From Deferribacter abyssi (GTDB taxonomy: Bacteria; Chrysiogenota; Deferribacteres; Deferribacterales; Deferribacteraceae): a stretch of DNA of 17,556 nt. Both the position numbers and the translations under genes were made by a program. Position 1 is the first letter of the stretch, and the number at the start of each line of letters is the position of its first letter. Where the stretch lies: contig NZ_JAQNCS010000026.1 of the NCBI RefSeq assembly GCF_049472655.1, positions 1 to 17,556 of the forward strand, given 5' to 3'. A model generated the notes under the pieces. The model did no database searches. It was not told the DNA's origin and saw nothing but the letters and a program-made list of their open reading frames with translations. Positions 1 through 6,707 of this stretch are shown here, piece by piece.

Positions 1-365
1 TTATCATTGAAACTACAATGTCAGGTAAGTATTTTGAAAGAATTATTAGATATGCAAAGAATGAAAAATATGAGGTAATTGTAATATATATTTTTCTTGA
101 AAATCCTAAAATATGTATTGAGAGAGTAAAAAATAGGTTATTGAAAGGTGGGCATTATGTTCCTGAGATTGATATAATCAGGAGATTTTATAGAAGTCTA
201 AATTTATTTTATACAAAATATAGATATTTATCTGATATTTGTTATCTTATAAATAATACCGATGATGATTTTGAACAGGTTGCTATATTTCAAAATAAAA
301 AAGTTAATATTATCAATGAAAATGTTTTTAATAAATTTTTAGAGGTTGTCAATGAAAGAGATTGA
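1..365 (+). CDS. Zeta-toxin-like P-loop kinase, 5'-truncated by the window edge
   Basis: The frame is open from base 3 to the stop at 363-365, so the gene starts upstream of the window; the ATG at 18 is probably internal. The visible part resembles the C-terminal half of zeta-toxin-type nucleotide kinases (about 190 residues in full). It has an 'IIETTMSGKYF' segment, a basic helix beginning 'IERVKNRLLKGGH', then 'VPE' and 'IIRRFYRSL', the Arg-rich lid region of this family, and a late beta strand 'ICYLINNT'. The Walker A loop would lie upstream and cannot be checked. Family members phosphorylate small substrates; zeta itself phosphorylates UDP-N-acetylglucosamine. The next small ORF begins inside its 3' end, so the two are translationally coupled. 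Family call fairly sure, toxin activity inferred. Confidence 0.75.
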   Translation, partial: IIETTMSGKYFERIIRYAKNEKYEVIVIYIFLENPKICIERVKNRLLKGGHYVPEIDIIRRFYRSLNLFYTKYRYLSDICYLINNTDDDFEQVAIFQNKKVNIINENVFNKFLEVVNERD

Positions 366-564
366 AAAATTTTCTATAGGGATGGAAATTTTGCGTATAG
401 GGAATAAAGCGGTAAAAGAGGCTCAGAAAGAAAGTTTAAAAAAAGGAATACCAAATGTTTATAGTTTAAATGGGGTTATCTTTTATCAACTTCCAGATGG
501 AACTATAACCATAAATCAACCAGATGAGTATAAAAAAATTGATAAATTATTAAAAAACAGATAA
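352..564 (+). CDS. Small hypothetical protein coupled to the zeta-like kinase
   Basis: A 70-residue soluble protein. I start it at ATG 352 rather than the TTG at 346, because AGAGG at 341-345 lies six bases upstream of 352. Its start overlaps the kinase 3' end by 14 nt, so the pair is co-translated. The sequence is charged, with a middle 'GIPNVYSLNGVIFYQLPDGTI' stretch that looks like a short beta hairpin and no signal peptide or membrane segment. I do not recognise a named family. Position suggests a partner (possibly antitoxin) of the kinase, although zeta antitoxins are more often encoded upstream of the toxin; this is inference only. Confidence 0.65.
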   Translation: MKEIEKFSIGMEILRIGNKAVKEAQKESLKKGIPNVYSLNGVIFYQLPDGTITINQPDEYKKIDKLLKNR

Positions 565-608
565 TGTACCCAATGAATTTTAAATTGCACCAATACATAA
601 TGGATAAT

Positions 609-724
609 AAATTACCACGAATTACCATGAATTACAATGAATTACAATAAATAACCAATGAATAACCACAAACTAACCATAACTAACAACGAACTAACAA
701 TGAACTAACTATTAACTAACTAAT
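609..724. repeat. Orphan array of 10-11-nt units (AATTACCATG grading into AACTAACAATG)
   Basis: About eleven head-to-tail units. The first are 10-nt variants of ATTACCATGA, the later ones 11-nt variants of ACTAACAATGA. The later units match the array downstream of S23 gene D (7121-7199), and in the same orientation. No S23 gene and no complementary left-type array lie upstream inside the window. This array fills most of the 179-nt gap before cysQ. It contains TAA in forward frames and is not translated. Confidence 0.9.
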
Positions 725-743
725 ATCAAAAAGAGGAAAACAA

Positions 744-1682
744 ATGAACAAAAATAACTCACTTATTCACTCATTTACGGCTATATTATCAAATGTGATT
801 AAAATTGCCTTAGAAGCTGGCAATAAAATTATGGAGACCTACAAAAAAGATTTTTCAGTAGAATATAAGGATGATAAAAGCCCTTTAACGGAAGCAGACA
901 GAATATCGAATGAAATTATTTGCAAAGGTCTCAGCCAACTCACACCTACACCCACACCTATACGCATCCCCATCCTAAGTGAAGAAAACAAAGAAATACT
1001 TTACAGCGAACGCAAAGATTGGGAGCTTTTTTGGTTAGTTGATCCCTTAGATGGTACAAAAGAGTTTATAAAAAAGAATGGTGAATTTACTGTCAATATT
1101 GCTTTAATTCATAAAGATACGCCAGTTCTCGGTGTTGTATATGCACCAGCGATTAATACATTATATTATGCTGCAAAAGGATTGGGAGCGTATAAGGCAG
1201 TGAATGGTGAAGTAGTGAATAGTGAATGGGGAATTAAAGAACTTATAGAAAGTTCGGTTAAGTTACCTGTTGAAAGAGATGATAAAGATTTAATAGTAGT
1301 TGCAAGTAGATCGCATATTAATAAAGAAACACAGGAATTTATTGATAATTTAAAATCTAAAATTCAAAATTTAAAATTTATTTCAAAAGGGAGCAGCTTA
1401 AAAATTTGTCTGGTAGCTGAAGGCAAAGCTGATATTTACCCACGCCTTGGCCCTACGATGGAATGGGACACTGCTGCAGCTCATGCCATTGTTAAAGAAG
1501 CAGGTGGGGAAATATATCAGTATGATAGTTCAACGTTCAATGTTCAACGTTCAAATTTAATTCAACATCCAAAATTCAACATCCAAAATCCTCAACCAAA
1601 TACCCAATACCTGACGCCTTTAAAATATAATAAAGAAAATCTGCTAAATCCATATTTTATAGTGCTAAGCACTAAGCACTAA
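744..1682 (+). CDS. cysQ: 3'(2'),5'-bisphosphate nucleotidase CysQ with repeat-encoded insertions
   Basis: Hydrolyses PAP (and PAPS) to AMP (APS) plus phosphate, removing the by-product of sulfotransferase or PAPS reductase reactions. Inositol-monophosphatase fold metal motifs are present: 'SEEN' (79-82), 'DPLDGTKEF' (100-108) and 'WDTAAAHA' (241-248). AAAGAGG sits upstream of ATG 744. At 312 residues it is about 50 longer than usual. The excess is array-derived: a Thr-Pro run at 67-73, a short stretch around 204-212, and residues 262-289 between the 'GGEIYQYD' strand and the native tail 'LKYNKENLLNPYF'. The last residues (VLSTKH) and the stop are encoded by the AAGCACT array that precedes S23 gene A. 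All core motifs are intact, so the enzyme is probably active. Confidence 0.93.
   Translation: MNKNNSLIHSFTAILSNVIKIALEAGNKIMETYKKDFSVEYKDDKSPLTEADRISNEIICKGLSQLTPTPTPIRIPILSEENKEILYSERKDWELFWLVDPLDGTKEFIKKNGEFTVNIALIHKDTPVLGVVYAPAINTLYYAAKGLGAYKAVNGEVVNSEWGIKELIESSVKLPVERDDKDLIVVASRSHINKETQEFIDNLKSKIQNLKFISKGSSLKICLVAEGKADIYPRLGPTMEWDTAAAHAIVKEAGGEIYQYDSSTFNVQRSNLIQHPKFNIQNPQPNTQYLTPLKYNKENLLNPYFIVLSTKH
1528..1612. repeat. Heptanucleotide array inside cysQ
   Basis: Head-to-tail 7-nt units, first GTTCAAC/GTTCAAT/GTTCAAA, then CAACATC/CAAAATT, then CCAATAC-like. Translated in frame as residues 262-289 of CysQ, in the loop just before the conserved C-terminal segment. Confidence 0.9.
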
Positions 1683-1765
1683 GCATTAAGAGATAAGTGC
1701 TAAGAGTTAAGCGCTAAGTACTAAATACTAAGAACTTAATGCTTAACACTTAACGCTTAGCGCTA
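1661..1765. repeat. Left flanking array of S23 gene A (AAGCACT heptads, self-inverted)
   Basis: Units of the type AAGCACT/AAGTGCT run from 1661 to about 1734, then the orientation flips to CTTAATG/CTTAACA up to 1764. The array is therefore itself an imperfect inverted repeat able to form a hairpin, with AGCGCTAAG near the centre-left pairing with CTTAGCGCT at its right end. It supplies the last codons and stop of cysQ. Confidence 0.9.
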
Positions 1766-1779
1766 TTTAAGGGTTTAAA

Positions 1780-2124
1780 ATGAAATGTGAAAATTTGGAT
1801 GTATGGAAAAGGAGTTGTCGACTTTCAGTTGAAATATACAAATATTTTAGAGAGTTGAAAGATTATGGTTATAAAGATCAGATAACAAGAAGTAGCTTGT
1901 CAATAGCTTCTAATATTGCAGAAGGAATGGAGAAAGAATCTGATAAAGAGAAGATTAGGTTTATTGAGATTGCTAAAGGCTCTTGTGCAGAATTAATGAC
2001 ACAAATATATGTAGGGATAGAAATTGACTACATAGAAAAACAATTAGGTTTAAAATGGGTTAAGGAATTAAATGAGATTTTGAAAATGCTAACAGGACTA
2101 AAAAATAATTATAAAAAGTATTAG
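1780..2124 (+). CDS. S23 / 23S rRNA IVP-type four-helix-bundle protein (copy A)
   Basis: A 114-residue all-helical protein of the family found inside intervening sequences of some 23S rRNA genes (PF05635/TIGR02436 type); it shares its fold with the Avd accessory protein of diversity-generating retroelements. Visible hallmarks are the N-terminal 'LDVWKRSCRLSVEIYKYF', 'DQITRSSLSIASNIAEGM' (44-61) and 'FIEIAKGSCAELMTQI'. It is the most divergent of the five copies here. AAGGG at 1769-1773 precedes ATG 1780. It is flanked immediately on both sides by AAGCACT-type arrays, and its stop lies at the first unit of the right array. No rRNA gene is nearby. Cellular function of this family is not established; nucleic-acid binding is inferred. 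Confidence 0.9.
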   Translation: MKCENLDVWKRSCRLSVEIYKYFRELKDYGYKDQITRSSLSIASNIAEGMEKESDKEKIRFIEIAKGSCAELMTQIYVGIEIDYIEKQLGLKWVKELNEILKMLTGLKNNYKKY

Positions 2125-2219
2125 CGCAAAGCACTAAGAACTAAGCGCTAAGCACTAAGTGCTAAGAACTTAATGCTTATTACTTAATGCTTAACGCTTA
2201 ATACTTAAAACTTAAAACT
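2121..2219. repeat. Right flanking array of S23 gene A (AAGCACT heptads, self-inverted)
   Basis: Same unit family as the left array. AAGCACT/AAGAACT units run from 2128 to about 2168, then CTTAATG/CTTATTA/CTTAAAA in the opposite orientation up to the next start codon. It can form a hairpin by itself and also pair with the left array. It abuts ATG 2220 directly, leaving no clear Shine-Dalgarno for the next gene. Confidence 0.9.
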
Positions 2220-2948
2220 ATGTATATAGAAACCAAACGACGCTCATTATTAAAAGCAATTTCCTGGAGAATTTTTGCTACTGCCACAACGACCATAATT
2301 GTTTTTGCCTTTTTTGGTAGGCTTGATTTGGCAATAGCGGCAGGAGTGGTTGAGAGCATCACTAAGATAGCTATATATTTTGTACATGAGCGTATTTGGA
2401 GCAATATAAAATATGGAAAAAAGAAAATAGAACCATTTGTTTTGTGGTTTACAGGGCTGCCATTATCTGGTAAAACCACTATTGCGGATTTGGTTTATAA
2501 AAAGTTAGAAAAATATGATCATCTTTTACTTCAAAGACTTGATAGTAGGGATATCCGAGAAATGATTCCTGAAATTGGATATTCAAAGGATGAAAGGATA
2601 TTACATCTTAAAAGGGTGGCATTTTTGATAAAAACATTACAATCCAATTCAATTTCAGTGATAGCTTCATTTGTTTCCCCATATGAGGAAATAAGAGAAT
2701 TTATTAGGAACAATACCAAAAACTTTATTGAGATATATGTAAAAGCAGACTTGTCAACATGTATGCAAAGAGATTATAAAGGAGTTTATGAGAAAGCAAA
2801 AAAAGGAGAGATTAAAAACCTTACTGGGATTCACGAACCGTATGAAGAACCAAAAGAACCCGATCTCATTTTGGATACTGATAAATTTTCCGCAGAAGAA
2901 CTTGCAGATGTTGTATACAATTACATTATTCAAAATTTTAAATTATGA
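2220..2948 (+). CDS. DUF2061 membrane domain fused to an adenylylsulfate-kinase-like domain
   Basis: Residues 6-63 look like a DUF2061 domain ('RRSLLKAISWRIFATATTT', then a second hydrophobic helix ending 'YFVHERIWSNIKYG') with two membrane helices at about 17-32 and 36-55. Residues 70-242 are an APS-kinase-type P-loop domain: Walker A 'GLPLSGKT' (79-86), 'SFVSPYEE', and 'KNLTGIHEPYEEP'. APS kinase phosphorylates APS to PAPS; here it would work at the inner face of the membrane. The usual DGDNxRHGLN substrate motif is changed to 'DSRDIREMIP', unlike the canonical CysC at 7233, so specificity may differ. The start abuts a repeat array and lacks a good ribosome site. The last codons are already array sequence. 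Confidence 0.87.
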   Translation: MYIETKRRSLLKAISWRIFATATTTIIVFAFFGRLDLAIAAGVVESITKIAIYFVHERIWSNIKYGKKKIEPFVLWFTGLPLSGKTTIADLVYKKLEKYDHLLLQRLDSRDIREMIPEIGYSKDERILHLKRVAFLIKTLQSNSISVIASFVSPYEEIREFIRNNTKNFIEIYVKADLSTCMQRDYKGVYEKAKKGEIKNLTGIHEPYEEPKEPDLILDTDKFSAEELADVVYNYIIQNFKL

Positions 2949-3000
2949 ATTTTGAATTATAAATTAAAATTATGAATTTTGAATGCTGAATTTTGAATTG
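2930..3000. repeat. Left flanking array of S23 gene B (GAATTTT heptads)
   Basis: Degenerate units GAATTTT, GAATTAT, GAATGCT in head-to-tail order. Reverse complement (AAAATTC) is the unit of the array downstream of gene B. This orientation carries TGA, which here supplies the stop of the preceding gene at 2946-2948. Confidence 0.88.
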
Positions 3001-3009
3001 AGGTATTAA

Positions 3010-3372
3010 ATGAAAGAAGAGAATTTAATAAAAGAAAAAAGTTATAAATTTGCTTTGGAGATAATAGAATTATATAAATTTTTAAATTATGAACTAAAAG
3101 AATTTGTATTAGGCAAACAATTATTGAAAAGTGGAACCTCTATTGGAGCGAATATTGAGGAAGCTCAAGCTGCTCAATCAAAAAAAGATTTTTTAGCTAA
3201 AATGAGTATAGCAAGCAAAGAAGCTCGTGAAACACTGTATTGGCTTAAATTGTTAGATGATTCAGACTATCTTGAAAATTATTATAACAAAGACTATTTA
3301 TTTGCAGAAATTAATTCAATTATTAATATTTTAACTAAAATAGTCAAAACTTTAACTGAGGAAGTTAAATGA
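3010..3372 (+). CDS. S23 / IVP-type four-helix-bundle protein (copy B)
   Basis: A 120-residue helical protein of the 'four helix bundle' branch, with 'LLKSGTSIGANIEEAQAAQSK' as the family signature (in three parts: LLKSG, TSIGANIEEA, QAAQSK) and 'EARETLYWLKLL' in the last helix. GAGG at 3000-3003 precedes ATG 3010. Its stop overlaps the cysD start (ATGA, 3369-3372), so the two are translationally coupled. Copy C at 4476 is a close paralogue. In 49 aligned central codons I count 16 that differ, 14 of them synonymous, so the protein is being conserved. The gene sits between opposed ATTCAAA-type arrays. Role unknown. Confidence 0.92.
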   Translation: MKEENLIKEKSYKFALEIIELYKFLNYELKEFVLGKQLLKSGTSIGANIEEAQAAQSKKDFLAKMSIASKEARETLYWLKLLDDSDYLENYYNKDYLFAEINSIINILTKIVKTLTEEVK

Positions 3373-4436
3373 ACAATCAAAAATTTAACATTCAAAATTC
3401 AACATTTTCTATGAAAACTAATCCAAAATCCAACATCCAAAATTCAAAATTAAATAAGGGAGAATCCAAAATTCAAAATCCAACATCTTCTATGGAAGTT
3501 AATCCAAAATCCAACATCCAACATCCAAAATTAAATGATAAATTGACTCATTTAAAGTTGCTTGAGTATGAGACTATACACATTATCCGTGAAGCTGTTG
3601 CAGAAGCTGAAAACCCAGTGATGCTTTATTCCATTGGTAAAGATTCCTCTGTGATGCTTCATCTTGCTATGAAGGCTTTTTATCCAGCAAAGCCACCATT
3701 TCCTTTGCTTCATGTGGATACTACATGGAAATTTAAAGATATGATAGAATTTCGTGATAAAAGAGCAAAAGAGCTTGGGCTTGAGCTGATTGTGTATATC
3801 AATGAAGAAGGGGTAAAGCAGGGGATAAATCCCTTTATTCATGGAAGCAAGGTACATACAGATATCATGAAAACAGAGGCTTTGAAAAAAGCTTTGGATA
3901 AATATAAATTTGATGTGATATTTGGTGGGGCAAGGCGTGATGAGGAGAAATCGAGGGCGAAGGAGAGGGTGTTTTCTTTTAGGGACAGGAATCATAGGTG
4001 GGATCCAAAGAATCAGCGTCCAGAGCTTTGGAACATATACAATTGCAAAAAGAACAAAGGTGAGAGCATAAGGGTATTTCCTTTGTCAAACTGGACAGAG
4101 CTTGATGTATGGCTTTATATATATATGGAAAATATCCCTGTTGTACCACTTTATTTTGCAAAGGAGAGGCCTGTTGTAGAATATGAAGGTGCGCTAATTT
4201 TAGTAGATGATGATAGGATGCCAGAAGAGTTGAGGAAAAAAGCTAAAGTGAAATGGGTAAGATTCAGGACATTGGGTTGTTATCCGCTTACTGGAGCGGT
4301 AGAATCAAAAGCAACAACTTTACCGGAGATTATACAGGAGATGCTCCTTACAAAATACTCAGAACGTCAGGGAAGACTCATCGACTTTGATCAAGTAGGG
4401 AGCATGGAGAGGAAAAAAATTGAAGGATACTTCTAA
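3369..4436 (+). CDS. cysD: Sulfate adenylyltransferase subunit 2 (CysD) with repeat-encoded N-terminal leader
   Basis: Small catalytic subunit of ATP sulfurylase; with CysN it makes APS from ATP and sulfate. The PP-loop 'YSIGKDSSVM' (87-96), 'LLHVDTTWKF', 'GGARRDEEKSRAKERVFSFR' and the closing 'GSMERKKIEGYF' are all present. The family's usual N-terminus begins near 'LTHLKLLEYETIHIIREA', at about residue 59. The preceding 57 residues come from a heptanucleotide array and contain repeated NPKSNIQ-like peptides, including 'SSMEV'. Without the leader the protein is about 298 residues, the normal size. The start at 3369 overlaps the S23-B stop; the in-frame ATGs at 3411 and 3492 lie inside the array and could also initiate. 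Core intact, probably active. Confidence 0.94.
   Translation: MNNQKFNIQNSTFSMKTNPKSNIQNSKLNKGESKIQNPTSSMEVNPKSNIQHPKLNDKLTHLKLLEYETIHIIREAVAEAENPVMLYSIGKDSSVMLHLAMKAFYPAKPPFPLLHVDTTWKFKDMIEFRDKRAKELGLELIVYINEEGVKQGINPFIHGSKVHTDIMKTEALKKALDKYKFDVIFGGARRDEEKSRAKERVFSFRDRNHRWDPKNQRPELWNIYNCKKNKGESIRVFPLSNWTELDVWLYIYMENIPVVPLYFAKERPVVEYEGALILVDDDRMPEELRKKAKVKWVRFRTLGCYPLTGAVESKATTLPEIIQEMLLTKYSERQGRLIDFDQVGSMERKKIEGYF
3376..3536. repeat. Right array of element B, translated as the CysD leader (ATCCAAA heptads)
   Basis: Units ATCCAAA, ATCCAAC, ATTCAAA, ATTCAAC interspersed with TCTATGGAAGTT-type spacers. Three units (21 nt) give a seven-residue peptide period. The orientation lacks stop codons. 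A block of about 70 nt inside it is almost identical to the array at 4848-5016, including 47 identical bases in a row. Confidence 0.92.
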
Positions 4437-4475
4437 ATAAATTTTGAATTGAAAATTTTGGATTTTGAATTAAAG
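4437..4475. repeat. Left flanking array of S23 gene C (ATTTTGAATT type)
   Basis: Short array of ATTTTGA/ATTTTGG units between the cysD stop and the S23-C start, inverted relative to the downstream array. It creates a spurious in-frame TTG start at 4449. Confidence 0.85.
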
Positions 4476-4835
4476 ATGAAAGAAGAAAATTTAATAAAAG
4501 AGAAAAGTTATAAATTTGCTTTGGAAATTATAGAGCTGTATAAATTTTTAAATTTTAACCAAAAAGAATATGTAATGGCAAAACAGATACTAAAAAGTGG
4601 AACTTCTATTGGAGCAAATATTGAGGAAGCACAAGCAGCTCAATCAAAAAAAGATTTCTTAGCTAAAATGAGCATTGCCAGCAAAGAAGCCAGAGAAACT
4701 TTATATTGGCTTAAACTTTTAGATGATTCAGGCTATCTTAAAAATTATCATAATAAAGATTTACTGTTTACAGAGATTAACTCTATAATCAATATCTTAA
4801 CGAAAATAGTCAAGACTTTAACAGGAGAGAAATAA
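4476..4835 (+). CDS. S23 / IVP-type four-helix-bundle protein (copy C)
   Basis: A 119-residue paralogue of copy B, with the same 'TSIGANIEEA', 'QAAQSKKDFLAKMSIASKEA' and 'INSIINILTKIVKTLTGEK' segments. I choose ATG 4476 because it aligns with the start of copy B ('MKEENLIKEKSYKF'); the nine codons back to TTG 4449 are array sequence. Most nucleotide differences from B are synonymous while the protein stays the same, which shows purifying selection rather than decay. It ends six bases before the cysN ATG, so the two are probably coupled. Flanked by opposed ATTCAAA-type arrays. Function not known. Confidence 0.92.
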   Translation: MKEENLIKEKSYKFALEIIELYKFLNFNQKEYVMAKQILKSGTSIGANIEEAQAAQSKKDFLAKMSIASKEARETLYWLKLLDDSGYLKNYHNKDLLFTEINSIINILTKIVKTLTGEK

Positions 4836-4841
4836 GGAAAA

Positions 4842-6596
4842 ATGAAGAATCCAAAATCCAAAATCCAAAATTCAAAATTAAATAAGGATGAATCCAACAT
4901 TCAAAATCCAACATCTTCTATGGAAGTTAATCCAAAATCCAACATTCAAAATCCAACATTAAATAAGGATAAATCCAACATTCAAAACTCAAAATCCAAA
5001 ATCCAACATTCAACATCTTTAATAAAGTCTGACATATTAGAGTATTTGCGCCAACACGAACAAAAAGAGCTTCTTCGTTTTATCACCTGTGGTAGTGTTG
5101 ATGATGGCAAAAGCACTCTTATAGGTCGTCTTCTTTATGAAACAAAGATGGTGTTTGAAGACCATCTGATGGCATTAAAGGCAGAGGCAAAATACAAGCG
5201 GACAGAGGATGAGATAGATTTTTCTTTACTGGTTGATGGTCTTCAGGCAGAAAGAGAGCAGGGGATAACCATTGATGTGGCATATAGGTATTTTTCGACG
5301 GAGAAAAGAAAATTCATTATCGCAGACACTCCTGGTCATGAACAATATACGAGAAATATGGCTACTGGAGCTTCTAATGTCGAACTCGCAGTTATTTTAA
5401 TAGATGCAAGAAATGGGGTTTTGACGCAGACAAGAAGACATTCGTTTATTGTAACGTTAATGGGTATTAAAAATATCGTTGTGGCAATTAATAAGATGGA
5501 TTTAGTAGATTATTCTGAGGATGTTTATAATAAAATAGTAAATGATTATAAGATAATGTTTGAACAATTGAGATATTCGCTACCATATAAAAATTTTAAT
5601 GCTGAATTATATTTTATTCCAATTAGTGCATTAAAGGGTGATAATGTTGCTAAAAAATCTCAAAAAATGCCATGGTATAATGGCAAGATCTTGCTTGAAT
5701 ATCTAAATACAGTAAAAGTGAATAGTGTAAGTGAAAGTGAAAACCATCCTACACATCCACCTACACGCCCTTTTCGTTTCCCTGTCCAATACATCAATCG
5801 TCCTCATCTTGATTTCAGAGGTTATTGTGGCACAATTGCAAGTGGAGAGATTAAACAAGGTGATGAAATTATTGTATATCCTTCAAAAAAAACATCTAAA
5901 ATTAAATACATAATTCCACCAGCATATCAAGAAGCTCAAAGTTCAACGTTCAAAGTTCAAGATTTACAAACACAATCAACCAACAATCAACCAACTTCAA
6001 CTAACCAACAATTAACAGAATTAAATCTAATGACCAACACCCAGCACCCAACACCTAACACCCAACACCCAAAATTTATATCAAAAATGGCAATTACCTT
6101 AACATTAGAAGACGAGCTTGACATTAGCAGAGGAGATTTAATTGTTAAAAAGGGTGAAAAGGAGCCAAGATTTAACGACAGTTTTGAAGCATTTATAGTT
6201 TGGATGGATGAAGAACCGTTAAAAAACAGAGAATATATTCTAAAGATTTATACAAAGGAAACAAATGTTATTGTAAGCAAGATTTTATTTAAAAAGGATG
6301 TTAATACATGGGAAAAAATAGAGGCAAATACCTTAGAGTTAAACGATATTGCAAGAGTTCAAATCGATTTAACTGAAAGAATTGCATTTGATCTATATGA
6401 AGAAAATAAGACAACAGGTGCATTTATTTTGATTGATAAAATCACAAATTTTACATCAGCTGCAGGTATAATTGTAGGTGAAGCCACGAAAAGAAAGAAA
6501 AAGCGCATATACACCGAAGCTGAAATAGCTTTGAACAAGTTTATCAGAGAACACTTCCCTGAGTGGGGTTGTAAGGCAATTGAGGAGATAGAGTAA
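4842..6596 (+). CDS. cysN: Sulfate adenylyltransferase subunit 1 (CysN, GTPase) with three repeat-derived segments
   Basis: GTPase subunit that drives APS synthesis by CysD. GTP-binding motifs: 'GSVDDGKS' (84-91), 'DTPGHEQY' (162-169) and 'NKMD' (217-220), followed by EF-Tu-like beta barrels ('FRFPVQYINRP', 'LEDELDISRGDLIV') and the C-terminal 'FIREHFPEWGCKAIEE'. The family normally has about 475 residues and no leader; this one has 584. The excess is residues 6-58 (leader), about 292-308 and 366-411, all encoded by short-unit arrays and placed before the domain or in loops. AAGGA at 4834-4838 is close to ATG 4842. No CysC domain is fused; a separate cysC follows at 7233. A synonymous copy of its last codons lies 107 nt downstream (6671-6703). 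Confidence 0.94.
   Translation: MKNPKSKIQNSKLNKDESNIQNPTSSMEVNPKSNIQNPTLNKDKSNIQNSKSKIQHSTSLIKSDILEYLRQHEQKELLRFITCGSVDDGKSTLIGRLLYETKMVFEDHLMALKAEAKYKRTEDEIDFSLLVDGLQAEREQGITIDVAYRYFSTEKRKFIIADTPGHEQYTRNMATGASNVELAVILIDARNGVLTQTRRHSFIVTLMGIKNIVVAINKMDLVDYSEDVYNKIVNDYKIMFEQLRYSLPYKNFNAELYFIPISALKGDNVAKKSQKMPWYNGKILLEYLNTVKVNSVSESENHPTHPPTRPFRFPVQYINRPHLDFRGYCGTIASGEIKQGDEIIVYPSKKTSKIKYIIPPAYQEAQSSTFKVQDLQTQSTNNQPTSTNQQLTELNLMTNTQHPTPNTQHPKFISKMAITLTLEDELDISRGDLIVKKGEKEPRFNDSFEAFIVWMDEEPLKNREYILKIYTKETNVIVSKILFKKDVNTWEKIEANTLELNDIARVQIDLTERIAFDLYEENKTTGAFILIDKITNFTSAAGIIVGEATKRKKKRIYTEAEIALNKFIREHFPEWGCKAIEEIE
4848..5016. repeat. Right array of element C, translated as the CysN leader (ATCCAAA heptads)
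   Basis: Same unit family as 3376-3536, with a higher-order pattern. Blocks of the type TTAAATAAGGATGAATCC and CTTCTATGGAAGTTAATCC alternate with runs of ATCCAAA/ATTCAAA. Open in the translated frame throughout. Confidence 0.92.
5710..5770. repeat. Small two-part array inside cysN
   Basis: AGTGAAAGTGAA-like units (5715-5741) followed by CCTACACATCCACCTACACG-like units of the opposite composition (5747-5770). Encodes residues about 292-308, a Ser/Glu then His/Pro/Thr-rich linker between the GTPase domain and the first barrel. Confidence 0.7.
5934..6074. repeat. Composite heptanucleotide array inside cysN
   Basis: At least three unit families in succession: GTTCAAA/GTTCAAC, then AATCAAC/CAACCAA, then CCAACAC/CCAGCAC. 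Translated as residues 366-411, in a barrel loop just before the conserved 'LTLEDELDISRGD'. Confidence 0.9.
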
Positions 6597-6666
6597 AATT
6601 ATGAATTATGAATTTTGAATGTTGAATTATAAAACGTTGAACATTAAACCTTGAACCTTGAACCAA
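6597..6666. repeat. Array after the cysN stop (ATTTTGAATG then CTTGAAC units)
   Basis: Left-type orientation units ATTATGA, ATTTTGA, ATGTTGA, then ACGTTGA and CCTTGAA. Complementary in type to the CAAAATC array that opens cysC (7256-7295), so it could be the outer arm of a nested pair around element D. Confidence 0.85.
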
Positions 6667-6670
6667 CTAG

Positions 6671-6703
6671 TTTGAATGCAAAGCGATAGAAGAAATAGTA
6701 TAA
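6671..6703 (+). pseudogene. Remnant resembling the 3' end of cysN
   Basis: Reads 'FECKAIEEIV' plus stop in one frame, against 'WGCKAIEEIE' plus stop at the end of the intact cysN. Over the seven shared codons (C-K-A-I-E-E-I) six differ from cysN, each only at the third position and each synonymous. An in-frame TAG at 6668-6670 cuts it off from anything upstream. The two ends are 107 nt apart, out of frame with each other, with an array between them. Short match, so chance cannot be excluded. Confidence 0.55.
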
Positions 6704-6707
6704 AAAA

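Noticed and set aside
2198..2479. Minus-strand ORF opposite the DUF2061-CysC gene
   Set aside because: It lies wholly over a well-supported gene and array, and shows no recognisable domain. The other minus-strand ORFs (2531, 3552, 3979, 7463, 8842, 10254, 10516, 14456, 15071) are rejected for the same reason.
4449..4475. TTG start of S23 copy C
   Set aside because: The nine extra codons are left-array sequence and are absent from paralogue B; ATG 4476 aligns with the B start.
5731..5913. Small + strand ORF inside cysN
   Set aside because: Out-of-frame shadow of cysN spanning an array; no ribosome site or recognisable domain.
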